Positions 21,850 to 33,450 of a stretch of 64,000 nucleotides of DNA are shown here, piece by piece; position 1 is the first letter of the stretch; each line of letters starts with the position of its first letter. Source of the DNA: Agrypnia vestita. Lineage: Eukaryota > Arthropoda > Insecta > Trichoptera > Phryganeidae. Where the stretch lies: assembly GCA_016648135.1 (NCBI GenBank), contig JADDOH010000293.1, positions 1 through 64,000 of the forward strand. Direction: 5' to 3'. The translations under genes were made by a program, and so were the position numbers. The notes below the pieces were generated by a model, which was not told the origin of the DNA, searched no databases, and saw nothing but the letters and a program-made list of their open reading frames with translations.

Positions 21850-24800
21850 GGTGAACGCTATTTTATTAACATGTATCATTATAAAACTCGGCAATGTTCT
21901 AATATTTCATGCAAGATATAACTTATGGGTTTTTATTGAAATGTCATCTATATTTAATGCGACTGCTGAAATTTTTAAAAATATTTTCATCGGGTGCTAA
22001 TTTAATTATATTAATAAAAAAAACGCTTTGCATAAACCACTATTTATTGAATAACAATTAGAATTTGAAGTATAGATATTAACAAATTTTGCACACAGAC
22101 GTATTTTAGATGACAATTCATGAAGCATTCTACATACACATCAGATTCGCTAATTTATCAATAAATCCATCATCATCAATTAATTAATCAAAGTTTTTTA
22201 TAGTTTATTTCTTATTATATTAGTTTGTGAGCTGACCAAAAAATGGCACTAGTTTTCTACCGAAAAAATTCTATAGAAAATTATATGAAATGAAAAATAA
22301 AACCACGCTTATATTAAAATAAAAAAAACAATTTACGCTTCACTCTCTAAATAAGGGCGCTTTCCCTCCGTCAACAATAAAATTCCGTAATCTGTATCAA
22401 CATCGTAAACGCAAAACTTTTATTTAAAAAATTATGCAAAAAATTTTGGTCCTTTTTATTTTAAAGTACTTTTAAAAATAAGCGTGGTTTTAAAATAAAA
22501 ATGAAGAAAATAATTTTTTATATGTAAATCAAATAAGATTATTTTGATGAATTACTATTAATAAAAATTATGTTACCACAAAATTATTTTGCAATTATTG
22601 AAGAAGCTAATTTAATTCCACAAGACGGTGCTTTTAGTGTAATGTGATGAAAATGCGTATTAGTCTTAATTTTTCCATGTCTATAAACTAGGTATATGGG
22701 CATCCAGAGTAAGTAAGAGGAATAAACGTGATTTTTGGAAATGAGGTGCCGGTGGAAAATGCTTAGAATCATCGAACAACAATTGTAAATGAATCAATTT
22801 TGAAATAAGTAAGGGTCTACGGTAAATTATATGTGATCTATCTCTGACGCATCCTCCAATTTTACGGAGCATGAGGAAAATGGTATCTCCAACTACATGA
22901 ACTGAAAGGACTCAAACGATTCATATTGTAATGGATATTAAACTCTTCTTCAATACTCTCTTCTATAGGTGGAGGAGTACCATCAGGGATATCATCATGT
23001 TACATTCCGAGGCGTCATGATTCTCATAATTAAGAAACCGACTGAAAAATAACTTTATCCTTAAATATTATTAGAAGATGCCGCCCGAGATTAAGCTACG
23101 TAGACTAGATTATCGAAGATGTGCGCTGTAGCACCCGCTAAGAAATGAAGAGGCTGGTAGGAGAGTGGAGAAATCGAGTGCTTGTTGCAGACCAATCCTA
23201 GGATTACGATCCAAAAAAAATGATTAGAACTACATTCTTCCTTAATGTTTCTTTATTAACAGCATCAAAAGAAATTAAGAATTCTGTAACGCATTGGAAT
23301 TTTGAGAGCTCTATTTTCCGAATGTTTATTCCGAATGTCACACGAATGTCAACTTAGGCTGACAAATTATCTAGAAGGTCTAGTTACAATAGAAACGGCT
23401 AGTTAATTAAGGAACTGTACATATGTGTAAGACCTTGTTATGCATTAATCACATCAAGCATTCATTTTGTTTTTATTACCTATTTATCTTCGGAGAATTC
23501 CAAACGATAAACCGTTACCTTTTCAATTTTGTAAAATTTGTTTCTTACGTTATATAATGTATAAGAGGCTGTCTTTTACTTAAAATTGAAAAAGGGAATT
23601 GGATTGTTTTTTGATGGGTACACGAAACGTGCTCAGACTGTCGACGTTTGTCGCCGATGTCTGAGTTTGTTCCAGAAATTATTCAATAAAAAATGGTTTG
23701 ATATTCAGGAGTGAACGGCTTGGCGAATTCATTAGGAAGGAATGTATCAAAATTACTGGCGTTTACTGTGACGATTGAGTAAAAATATATTTATTCTGAA
23801 CATCACTATTTCACGACGATATATATCTGGAGACAAGATTAATGAAATTGAGTTTCTACAGAAAAGTCGTTATAAGGAATAAAATTTATGAAATAGTAAA
23901 ATAAAATTAAAAGCTGTACTTAAATTCATTTTGAAGAGGTGTTCTCATATTGAGTGTGATATACAATATATAAATGCTTTGTCATGTTTTAATCACTCGT
24001 AATTACGATATTTAATTGATTTAACAAAAGCCGCTAGGTGCTATACATTCAATAATAATAATGATGAATCTGTATTCTCATACAACTTCATTAGTGTAAA
24101 CAATTTTCGAAAAAATGGTTTGCGTATATCCGAACAATTTATATTCAAGACAAATACATTGAGAAAGCAAAAATATGGGCAGTGCCACCTCAGGTGGAGA
24201 CCTTTTGAGTTAATAAAGGGCCCCCTGGGCTCACTTCTAAATAAAGTTCCGCAAGAAAACTAAGTTTTATCTTTGCAGAGCGCTGACACCCATACATTAC
24301 CCGCTCCTGCGACCGATAATACTTTTATGGAGACCGTCAAGTCATCTATCTCAATAAAGTTCTTAAATGGGTTAATGGATCTTAAAATTTTGTAAATACA
24401 GCTACTTTTAAAAATAAACCAAAGAATTTAAAGATAAATTATCCTTAGAGTATACAACAATTTTATTTATCTCTAGGTTATTCATAAACTCGTAGTTAAT
24501 GTTTAATCGTATTTATTTCACTGTGACCAACAAGTACAAATTTCTTTGAAAGTAGTGCTTTATTTGTAGTAGAATAATAGTCAAATGATATTTTTTGTTC
24601 TTTATGAAATATGAATAAATACAATTATTTGCTTTTTGAATTGAATTAAGAAGTTTATTTAAAAAATTTGATTCACGAATATTAATGGGTGTTTTTGTTT
24701 TAAATTTAACTGTATAATTAATTACTTAAATTTATTTTGTTCTTTATTAAATTTTTCTCCTACCCTTAACTAAACTAACAGAAATTAGAATAGTTACATT

Positions 24801-25190
24801 GAAATACGCAATTAAGTTTCCAATAATTTTATATATGTATGAAATCATTTTATATTATGTATTAGAGTTTTATGATTATTGTTTTAAAGTAGTGAAGTAT
24901 TCTAGAAAGTTACTTATTCGATCGATCGATCTAGTATCTTCTTAACAAATTATTTATTCGTGCTTTGAGGTTAACTTTTTTCACTTTGAAAATTTGTCTT
25001 CTAATGCAGAATGCATTAAATTGCGTTAAAATGTTACTTTTCAATATTGTGTTTGTTTATTTATTGCTTAAAATTGAAATTATATTTGCAGAAAAGCTTT
25101 GTTTTTGATCATTAAATATTTTACGTACATTTATAATATTATTTTAATAAACTGTTCGAAGAATATTTTTTCTTCTTCTGTATGAAGGCT
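21850..25190. other. No gene recognised
   Basis: About 3.3 kb of mostly AT-rich sequence. The patch 24180-24330 is richer in G+C ('gggccccctgggctcactt') but has no recognisable frame. Nothing else stands out. Confidence 0.4.
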
Positions 25191-25243
25191 TGAACTTTGT
25201 GGTGACATTATTATTAAAATAAAACACAAATTACTTTGTTTTC

Positions 25244-25305
25244 ACCACTATATTAGATTAAAAAATCTACATGTTTCGAGAACAATGTTCTCTTCATCAG
25301 GATTA
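25244..25305 (-). ncRNA. Hammerhead ribozyme, type I, apparently intact
   Basis: Every conserved element is present on the minus strand. Stem I is AATC (25301-25304) with GATT (25264-25267). The core is CTGATGA (25294-25300). Stem II is GAGAAC-ATT-GTTCTC, six base pairs. GAAA (25274-25277) follows, then stem III, the perfect self-complementary hexamer ACATGT (25269-25274), and A at the cleavage position (25268). An AGTGGT box lies 18 nt past the cut (25244-25249). A stem III without a loop implies that cleavage needs two ribozymes pairing, as in Penelope-like elements and metazoan retrozymes. A 'taatgtcaccacaaagttc' block lies about 75 nt downstream. It is the best-preserved copy in the window. 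Confidence 0.8.
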
Positions 25306-25309
25306 TTTA

Positions 25310-26387
25310 CCTACACCGACGTGTACGCTTAACTCGTAATTAATTTTTATATTATATACATAATGTATGTTTGTATTGTAGCATTGTTTTGTTTTGAATA
25401 TTTTTTAGTAAGTTTATTTAAAGATGCAATTTTTTAAATAATGAAAATAAATTGACAAAATATTTAAAATATTAACAACTGATAGTGAAATCTTTGAACC
25501 ATATTTTTGAATGATAATCATTCAAATTTTGAAATAGCATCGTTTGTGATTCTAACTATACACACAGGTACGCAAAAACTTTTTACCAGAGCTTTTTATA
25601 CTCGTTTACAAACGAGAGAAAAGGTAGATTTTTACGATTTAATTATGATTGATACCCAATGTTTTCTGTGTTTTTGCTTCCCGCTGCTCGGCCGCAACGG
25701 GAAGGGTTGGGGTATTCCCGCCCCGGTCAGGTACAAAGCCGCCATTTTAGTTCATCCCTTCCTTACCATAAATAAGGTCCACGGCCGGGAAAAGTACTTG
25801 GTTTTAAATCGCAATTATCTACGGTAAGTAACGCTATACTTCTAATTAGCGGCGCTCTGATAATATTCACGCAAAGTGTGTCAAGAAATTTTTATGTTAT
25901 AATATTTATTCATTTAGGGCTTTTTTTCAAAGGAAAGAGCATCTGAAAAGAGAGAACGGTATGAAAATGTCTAAGAGTTTCTGGGAAAATATAATTTTTT
26001 TTAGAAAGATGTGAAAAATCTCGATGTGGCGCGAAAAGCAATAGTATGAACAGAGAAGTTAATGAGCGAGGACGGAAAAAAAGATAGATGGATAAATTTT
26101 TTTAGGAAACTTACGATAGCGAGGAGATTGTAATAGAGGAATCTACCGAGATATTCACTGAGATAAACGTAAATGACGAAAATGAAGTCAGTGAAATAAG
26201 TTGGAATAAGTTTGAAATAAGTTGAAATAGGTTGAAATAAGTCTGAAATAGAGCTTAAGGGGTTGCTGATGAACATCAAGAATGGTGGCCCATTAGTAAT
26301 TTCATGGTTTCATAAATTATTTAGTTAATGTTTGAAAGAGAGCCACACCATTTTTGACTGAGGAGAGCAGTTATTATGCCTTTCTTC
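25310..26387. other. No gene assigned; GC-richer frame at 25507-25827
   Basis: A 106-codon plus-strand open frame includes a GC-rich stretch (around 25680-25750, reading LLGRNGKGWGIPAPVRYKAA). It resembles no domain I know. The 8-bp duplication CTTTCTTC at 26380-26387 belongs to the hAT element that follows. Confidence 0.35.
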
Positions 26388-27390
26388 TATGAATTGCAAT
26401 CCCGCGGGATTGATATGCGGGATTATTTAATCCCGCGCGAGATCACGCGGAGTCCCGCATCTTTGAAATTATGTTATAAAATCAAATTGAAACTACAGAT
26501 TTTTGTGTAAAAATAAACTTTTATTAAATACTTCTTACATTAAGCAACAGAAATTATTTATTTTATATTAATTAAGTATAAGTAATTAGTAATCTGTTTT
26601 CTTACATTCATCTCTAATGTTTGGAATAGTTTAATAGTTTTGTTTAATTTTACCCCTACTCCTAACAGATTTTTATTTCAATTCAGTCTTATTCATATAA
26701 TGACTAATAATCAAATCACAACAGTCTCTTAGATGCTATTACCATGATATCAAACTGTGGTGATAACTTTTGATAATTCGCTCTTAAGAATCAAATGGCA
26801 TTTATTGTATTATCTCCAAGCCCGCTTCCGAGTGAACTGCAAATATATTTTTTTATTTATTTCAAAAAATCCTTGTTTACAAATAAAGGTACTTAATACT
26901 AGTTTAACAATAAAATATAAGATAAATTACACATTTTTTTTGTTAAATTTGTGGATTATGCCACTCTACTAGGCTACGCCTGTCCCAGAGTGGCGTTATA
27001 GAACACAATTATAATATTTTTTTGAATTCGTCAGTAATATTTATTTTCATAAGGTAGTAATTATATATCTACAAAGTATCAAGTGCAATGTTAGTGAAAG
27101 TTGAGTGAGTCATAAGTCCAAGTGTATATATATATGTGTAGAATAATTGTTTAATGAAAAAAGGGTTAAAGTTTTGTTTAAGATTATTTTTTATTTTCCT
27201 TTATTAATTTATTTATTTATATAGGTAAATATTTTTATTTGTAGACATTATTATGCAATTACAGTAAGTAAATTTTCAGTTGCTGTTCTACCTTTGGAGG
27301 TAAGCCAGTTGTTTGCTAATGCTTTTATTTTATTAATTGAGTATATTCTGATTTCCGGGAAGTCTGTTTTAAATATATATATATTTTTAA

Positions 27391-27570
27391 AAAAAAATAG
27401 AGATGCGAACACGGAATTCGTGTCACATCAATATTCTTACTATTTTCAAATTAAGCTAAACGCTTGTGCTATAAAAATAGGACTAACTTGCTTGTCTGGA
27501 GTGAGATTCGAACCTGCAACCTTTGGATCACGAGGCGAGAGTCCTAACCACAAGACCAACAAGTTACTCA
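27391..27570 (-). repeat. SINE family A copy nested in hAT
   Basis: The reverse complement is nearly full length: head 'aacttgttggtcttgtggtt' with A box, B box GGTTCGAATC, then 'agtcctatttttatagcaca', 'aatagtaagaatattgatgt' and the tail 'cgtgttcgcatctctatttt' ending in an A run. It closely matches 8411-8637. It interrupts the decayed hAT transposase frame, so it arrived after that element. Confidence 0.85.
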
Positions 27571-27585
27571 TGTCATTTTAGGCCC

Positions 27586-28010
27586 TATGTATGAGTAATT
27601 TTTCTGTCTTAGTTTTTGGTATTTCCTATATATCCTGATGCTGAAAACGCTCTCTCGGCTTCTACGCTAGTAGGCTGAACCGTCAGGATATATTCATAGG
27701 CGAGCATCAGGTACTCTCCTCTGATACCATCGGACTCAAAGAACATCATTTCTTTCTTAAAAATTTTGATGAAGTCCTTTTGCTTGTTGTCTAGCTTTTT
27801 CTTAAATATTTCTTTTTCTTATTGAAGCTGTTTTTCTAATTCTTCTTAATTAATTTTCGTTAGAGTAGGATCTGTATCAGTAGCAGATGATCCAATTATA
27901 GGTGTATTTTTGAAGACGTCATCTGCATATGTTTCATCGTCTTAAACTACGACTCTTTCTATTATTTTCTTTATTTCTTGGCGTATTTCAACTTTTCTTA
28001 ACATGAAGAA
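27586..28010 (-). pseudogene. hAT transposase, C-terminal dimerisation domain fragment
   Basis: The minus-strand frame includes YEYILTVQPTSVEAERAFSA followed by SGYI. P-x-S-V-E-A-E-R-x-F-S is the diagnostic core of the hAT C-terminal dimerisation (hATC) domain. Upstream residues include DNKQKDFIKIFKKEMMFFES. There are at least four in-frame stops, so it is dead. The DNA-binding zinc finger and the catalytic RNase H-like part are absent. The remaining frame starts a few dozen bases inside the right end of the element, so a large internal deletion removed the 5' two-thirds of the gene. Confidence 0.8.
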
Positions 28011-28037
28011 GAAAGAAGAAGAAAAGAAGAAGAAAGA
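28003..28037. repeat. GAA-rich microsatellite
   Basis: A run of GAA/GAAA units inside the hAT element, probably secondary expansion. Confidence 0.9.
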
Positions 28038-28219
28038 AGTACTATCTGTATTTATATGAACGGCAACGTCGCACTCGTGCTACTCTCGATTTACGCGAAA
28101 GTTTTAGAATCCGCAGATACGCGCTTTGAAGATGCGGGATCTAACAGATTGATAAAAGCAGCGGAATCCCGCGGGAATGCGTCATCCCGTTTTGCGGGAT
28201 TGCAATCCCTACTTTCTAC

Positions 28220-28355
28220 AAAGGTAAAAGATTGGGAATGTAATGCTAGCTATCGGCCTCTCTACGAAGGTAAAGGATTTAGAATGAATGAAGATTACGG
28301 TCGTTGGACATATTTATGTATTAAATAAAACGGATATTTTATACGAACCATATAT
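28220..28355. other. No gene recognised
   Basis: Short frames only, between the hAT right flank and the hammerhead relic. This spacer is under 300 bp. Confidence 0.4.
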
Positions 28356-28412
28356 TTCACTGAGAAGCAAATCTCGACGTTTCACTGAAGTCTTATCCAG
28401 CGTCATCAGGAC
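28356..28412 (-). ncRNA. Hammerhead ribozyme relic
   Basis: The minus strand has GTC-CTGATGA (core 28403-28409), a stem II of about six pairs with two G-U wobbles (GCTGGA/TTCAGT), GAAA (28380-28383), a four-base self-complementary stem III (ACGT, 28377-28380) and C at the cleavage position. AGTGAA, a variant of the family's AGTGGT box, lies 14 nt on. Stem I has only two pairs, so activity is doubtful. Confidence 0.5.
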
Positions 28413-28414
28413 AG

Positions 28415-29249
28415 CGTTCTATCACCACGGAGGCGTGGGCCAAACTGATTATTTCTTCCGAAGAAATAATCAGTTCGATGTACAATTACGAAGGAACAAT
28501 ATGAGAAGATATACGGCTGGTTCTCTTTGATAAAGCACGATATGCTTGCGTCATAGAGGAAAATAGATCCAAGATAAATGGCATAAATTAGACTACAAAA
28601 GGAACGGAGTCTTACCTTTTGGAAATTGACAGGATTAACAGAATGCCACTATTTCTCCTCTGTGCATCTTTTTCATTTTCATTCTTAATCCTAGATGCGG
28701 GTAGTAAATGAATGGGGAAAAATTGTTTTAAGATGAGGAAAAAGCGTTCAAATCAAGCGGTCCGGACAGATTAAATCGTTGCGGTGTGAACAGAGCGGGA
28801 GTCAGATAAAAAACTGATGTTACATTTGCGGTGATGACAATATTTGCCGTCATTGCGTATAAATAGGCGTTTGCGGCAAAAGATGGAAGATGTTGATATT
28901 TAGGTACAGATTAAAATGAATAAAAAGGGCAATAATGATGCGGTTAGGCAGATTTACATTCCAATTGCGGTCCAAATCAGCCACACCCCTGTTTCACCCC
29001 CAGTCAACATATCGGCCAAACCACTCTTAATAGATTTATTTATCTCGCCGTGTCACTTCGTTAATGACGTCCTGCGAGTTCCTTGGAAATCATCACCACT
29101 ACTTGACTCCAATCGATTATCTTTCATTAGTATTGCAATTCATTACAATTTATTATGACGTATGGAAATCTACGATTTTTGACGTCTAGCAGTATTATGT
29201 AGTTGTTTTGTGTCAAATTAGTTTGGATACGGAATCTCATCATCATCAT
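28415..29249. other. No gene recognised
   Basis: A perfect inverted repeat (AATAATCAG...CTGATTATT, about 28442-28472) with 'tcttccgaaga' between its arms. Otherwise no feature is seen. Confidence 0.4.
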
Positions 29250-29725
29250 CATCAGTGCTGGTACCAGAATTCCATTATATTCCGCTAGTCTTGCTCGGTA
29301 GATATATTTCTATTAGAAATTATTGCATTTAAAGCACTGTTCATCCCATTTCCCGCACTCACTCCCCTCTCAATATCTTTCTCAACCTTCTGTCGTCTAT
29401 CGAACATACTTCCCAAGTACACAAATTCATCTGCTTGTTCCAAACATTCATTGCTTATTAGTATTTCACACGTTATCTCACTTTCCGAAAACCATCACTT
29501 TTAACTTGTTTACATTCATAATAAGATCACTTTCCATGCATACATCATACGTCCTGCTTACTAGACTCTATAAATCTTGTTCTCTATTTGCCATTAATAC
29601 TTCATCATCCGCGTACAGTAAACAGCAAACAATCAAATCACTCATTTTCTCTCCTACATTCCAGTTCTTTCACACAATTATTCATATACAAGTTGCATAT
29701 ACAAGGCATAGAGACATTATGCAAC
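29250..29725 (-). pseudogene. LINE reverse transcriptase fragment (YADD box)
   Basis: The minus strand reads CLLYADDEVLMANREQDL, a stop, then SLVSRTYDVCMESDLIMNV. The YADD catalytic box (29604-29615) sits in its normal context. Further on are EFVYLGSMF (about 29410-29440) and ERGVSAGNGMNSALNAIISN-like residues, all in the order expected for the C-terminal half of an insect non-LTR retrotransposon RT. Several stops and frameshifts are present. The fragment at 51885-52720 belongs to the same or a close family and overlaps its 3' portion. Confidence 0.75.
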
Positions 29726-29729
29726 CTTT

Positions 29730-31049
29730 TTGACAACTTTTATTATATGAAACTACGATGTGAATGTTCCATTGATTCTTACACACGCAGTACTTCCCTC
29801 GTAAAGGGATACAATGGCATGTATACGTTTAACTGTAACCGGAGAGTAGATAGCTTCCACAACCTTCCTCTTGTAACTCATAGGCCCAAAGTTGCTATTT
29901 AAAAACTATAATGCTTATTATTCTAGCAAATATACTCAAACATATGTAGATATATTTAACATAAACGTGTCGCAGAAATGTTATTATACGTCCACTAAAT
30001 AAATTAAAAATTATATTAATTCATTTGGATGGATGAAAGCAAAGAGAATGACGCATTAAATATTTCAAAATAGAAATTAACAGACGTTTGAAGCTTGGTT
30101 GCTCAAAAAACTTCTAAAATTACGACAAAAAACTAAGTAGAATAGAATTTTAGTGCAAATTATATTTCACCGCGAAAATACTAACTCCATTTTCTGTGGG
30201 TACTTTCCCAAGCATTATTTTACCATCCTTGTTGAGTTCCTTTGTGCGGCTGCAACATTAGATGAGAATAAATTAGATTTTCTCCACTGGCAAACTCGTA
30301 GCAAAAATGTCAGGTAAAATGCGCGGGAATATTCTCATCGATCATTAGGCTACGACCAGGAATGGCGGATTGAAAATTGTTTCGTGCTTTTGCTGCGGGG
30401 AGAATCGCATTTTATAGGGCTGTGAATGAAACGTTATTTGCCTTAATTTGAGAATATAAGCTAGTTCCTCTTATTTATGAAACACAATTAACTTAAACAA
30501 CATTTAATTATTTTGCCACTAAGGATTCCAAATTTTTGAATTATAAATTTCATCTTTACCTGTTTAAAAAAAGATTAGAATGAGATTAATGTTTAGGGAG
30601 AATAAATTTGAAACACGTATAAAACAGTTGGATGATATTACGCGACCATGTCGTCATATTCTCACCAAATCGAGTTAATTTAACGAAAACGAAAAAAATG
30701 AAAACGGATTGCATTCTCGCTAGGTGGTTAATATTTTTCAAATGTTTTATTTTATTTTAATAGTTTTATAAAAGTTTGTATCATTAAAATATTATTTTAT
30801 ATATTTTATTTTAAAAATCTATTAATGAAGATTTCTAACCATATTTGTTTAATAATATGTTGCATATAATTTTTTATTTTCACTACATAAGCTTATACTT
30901 AACTTGGCATCAAAGATCATTAATTATTGTGTATTATTTATAAAACATTTTTACCATTCGATGGCATAGGACCGGTTGTATCAACTTGGTTTAGTAATAG
31001 TTTGTTTTAAGCATAGATTTTTTATAAAAACGGGTTATAATAACAACTT
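29730..31049. other. No gene recognised
   Basis: AT-rich, apart from a mildly GC-richer patch at 30170-30440 without coding signature. Confidence 0.4.
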
Positions 31050-31460
31050 TCAAAAATTTGATAATGTGTGGATGTTTTTACAATGAAATTTATGCATTGC
31101 ATTACGTAGAGTGATCACTTAAAACAGCTCAAATAAGCCCTGGGAAATCCTATAGAAAGACTTCCATATACGTCTCTCATATAAATAGCTTCGTCTCTGT
31201 GTACCAATTGTAATTTATCTTTATGTACCAATTGTTTCATCAAGTAAGTCAATTCTTACTGTCCGTTGATGAACATCTTTGTAGCTTTGTTTTGATAACA
31301 AGATTCTTTTTTATAATACTACCAAAATTATTTTTTTTAAATCTCGTTCAATACGTTAAGCTTAGAATATTTCCAGATTTACAAAAAATAGTTTCAAAAT
31401 AATTATGGAGGTAAGCTCAACCTTTTCCTAAGTATTTCCTGTGAAGAAGTTCGGGTAAAT
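31050..31460. repeat. Local repeat R2, copy 1
   Basis: Two blocks, 'gcattacgtagagtgatcac' to 'aagccctggg' (31098-31143) and 'cttagaatatttccagattt' to 'ggaggtaagctcaacctttt' (31361-31430), reappear in the same order at 32650-32695 and 33345-33405. The material between the blocks differs: copy 2 contains a LINE fragment there. Confidence 0.65.
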
Positions 31461-32589
31461 TTATAATTATTCAAAATTAATTTTGGAATAATTGGAATAT
31501 TTTGAATTATTAAGTGTGGTTGAAAATGAAATTGTAAACTTGATCATTTAATTTTCAGATTAAAACACAGTCCCATACTAATATTTAATAAAAAACCAAA
31601 TAAAATCAATCTTAGCTAAATTTAGATATTTATCATTGTTGTGTTCAAAAATGTATCGATCCGAATTAAAACATGGTTTATGTTTAATTATATTATAATT
31701 AACTATTGGTCTACTATAAACCTATATTTCGTAGTCAATTCAGAAATATGATAAAATGTTTATTAATTTATTCCAAAGTAAATATGTGCAATACGTGTTA
31801 ACGTATACATTTATTTAATTATTAAGGACCGATATGTTGTGTGGAATATTTCCACTTCATCCTTATAACGTGAATTTATCATTTGATTGCATTCATTGAA
31901 TTCTGAAATAGGGAAGAATATTAAAAAATAATGCAGTTTTGAATTACAGCGTCAGGATTTTTATCATTATGTTGTATGTCAAAATAGCGTTAATTTTTTT
32001 TCCTAGGACGTCATTTAAGCATCAATGTTCTTAATTGGATTTTATTCATGTTACCACAAACTGTACACCAAAAGTACTCTTAATAAAAAACTAATCTATA
32101 TATAATATATATTCTCATATATTCAAAGTCCATTCAAAGTTCAAGTCACAAGTCAAACTATAATAAAAAAATAACAAAATACTCTAGAGACGTTAAAAAA
32201 TCCTTTGTGGTTTAAACTAAACGATTCTTAACAGAATAACTTTTTTAAAAAAACAAGCTCAAATCATTTGAGGGTGAAATAATAAATAACTTTTTACACA
32301 AAATTCCTAAATCAGAAAAAAATATTACTGTTTTCATTACAATTTTTTGTACAAATGAACTGTTTTGAAAAATTTAAGTACCTACCTATGTTCAGAACAA
32401 AAAAGGTCTTTTTCTTCCATTATAATGGATCATTTTCCTCAGTATGACAAAAAAAGACGTTGGAATGTTATATACACTCCTTTGTTTAAATTTTATAAAT
32501 AATATTTTTTATGAGAAGGACTTCAGATGTCTGTATCATAATTCTTTCAAATAAATGAGAGGTTTTCAGATTTGTTACATATTTACAAC
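31461..32589. other. No gene recognised
   Basis: AT-rich with no recognisable feature. Confidence 0.4.
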
Positions 32590-33450
32590 TAAAAAAATTG
32601 ATATTGTGTGGATTTTCTCACCATAGAATTGGTAAACATTGCATTGTGTAGAGTGATCACATAAGCCAGCTTATACAGGTTGTAAGCCCTGGGCCATTAT
32701 TTTTCCTCAGCCTTTATCTCTCCCCTGCTGGATGTCGGCCTCTTTCATACCTTTCCATTCTTCTTTGTTTTTTGCTAGTAATAGCCATTTCTTTCCCTCC
32801 TCAGCGGCTATATCGTCGGCCCATCTCTTTTGAGGTCTTCTAATGCCTCTTTATTTTCCCAAGGTCTCCATTTAATAACTCTAGGAATCCATCTTGTAGC
32901 ATCTGCCTTGCAACATGCCCTGCCATTGCCATTTTAGCTTCGCTACACGATCTATGATATCCACTACTCTAGTTCTACGCCTAACTTCATCACTTATAAT
33001 TCTCTTAGGCTTACGCCAAGCATGGATCTCTTCATGGATCTCATTGCGTGCGTTTTTTTCTGGACTCAAAACTTTTGTTTTATTTATATTCATTTAAGAC
33101 CAACTTTGCTTGAAGCCACGTGTAATTCTTTTATCATTATGTCTTTGATGTTTCAACTTACAACTTCTACGTCATCAGCAAATCTTTGGTGATTTAACTA
33201 TGTACCATATATTTTCACACTGTAATCCCAATTTATGGTCTTTAATACATCTTTTATGGCTAACGTGAGATTTTAGACAAGATTTTGTCACCTCTTCAGA
33301 TATTTTTTATAATATCATCAAAACTCTCGTTAAATACGTCAGACTTAGAATATTTCTAGATTTACATATATAGTATCAAATCGAGGTAAGCTCAACCGTT
33401 TCCTGTATTGTGTTTAATTTTGTGTAAAAAAGTTTGGGTGAAACATAAAT
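32590..33450. repeat. Local repeat R2, copy 2 (contains LINE fragment)
   Basis: The flanking blocks match 31050-31460. The central 600 bp is the LINE C-terminal fragment at 32695-33300. Either both copies are one LINE family whose 3' and upstream blocks are shared, or the region was duplicated and then altered. Confidence 0.6.
32695..33300 (-). pseudogene. RTE/BovB-like LINE ORF2, C-terminal fragment
   Basis: The minus strand reads MNINKTKVLSPEK (after the RT active site), then RVAKLKWQWQG, RRPQKRWADDI, WLLLAKNKEEWKGMKEADIQ and Q. The order N-x-x-K-T-K, (V/A)-K-L-K-W-x-W-x-G-H, R-P-x-x-R-W-x-D-D and E-A-x-I-Q-Q is the C-terminal end of RTE/BovB-type reverse transcriptases. The RT core upstream is decayed: an active-site-like 'ctgatgacgta' occurs near 33175. 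Stops interrupt the frame, so it is a dead, 5'-truncated copy. Confidence 0.7.

Larger units (their letters stand above)
26388..28211 (-). mobile_element. hAT element, 1.8 kb, decayed, with nested SINE
   Basis: Termini are inverted: the right end, read inward, is TAGGGATTGCAATCCCGC, and the left end is the diverged TATGAATTGCAATCCCGC. Subterminal GC-rich 'aatcccgcggga' motifs lie on both sides. The flanks are 8-bp duplications differing at one base: CTTTCTTC (26380-26387) and CTTTCTAC (28212-28219). An 8-bp target duplication and a TAGGGATTG-type end are hAT features. The interior keeps the C-terminal dimerisation domain of a hAT transposase (27586-28010, minus strand), a SINE inserted at 27391-27570 and a GAA microsatellite (28003-28037). 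The N-terminal and catalytic parts are missing. Confidence 0.75.

Noticed and set aside
23610..23660. CGAAACGTGC next to TTGATGGGTACA on the plus strand
   Set aside because: Only a partial resemblance to hammerhead core sequence; no stem II or stem I.
25507..25827. 106-codon open frame with a GC-rich section
   Set aside because: No domain, no splice or promoter context; could be chance or old repeat.
27294..27581. 95-codon plus-strand frame
   Set aside because: It is the antisense reading of SINE A and its flank.
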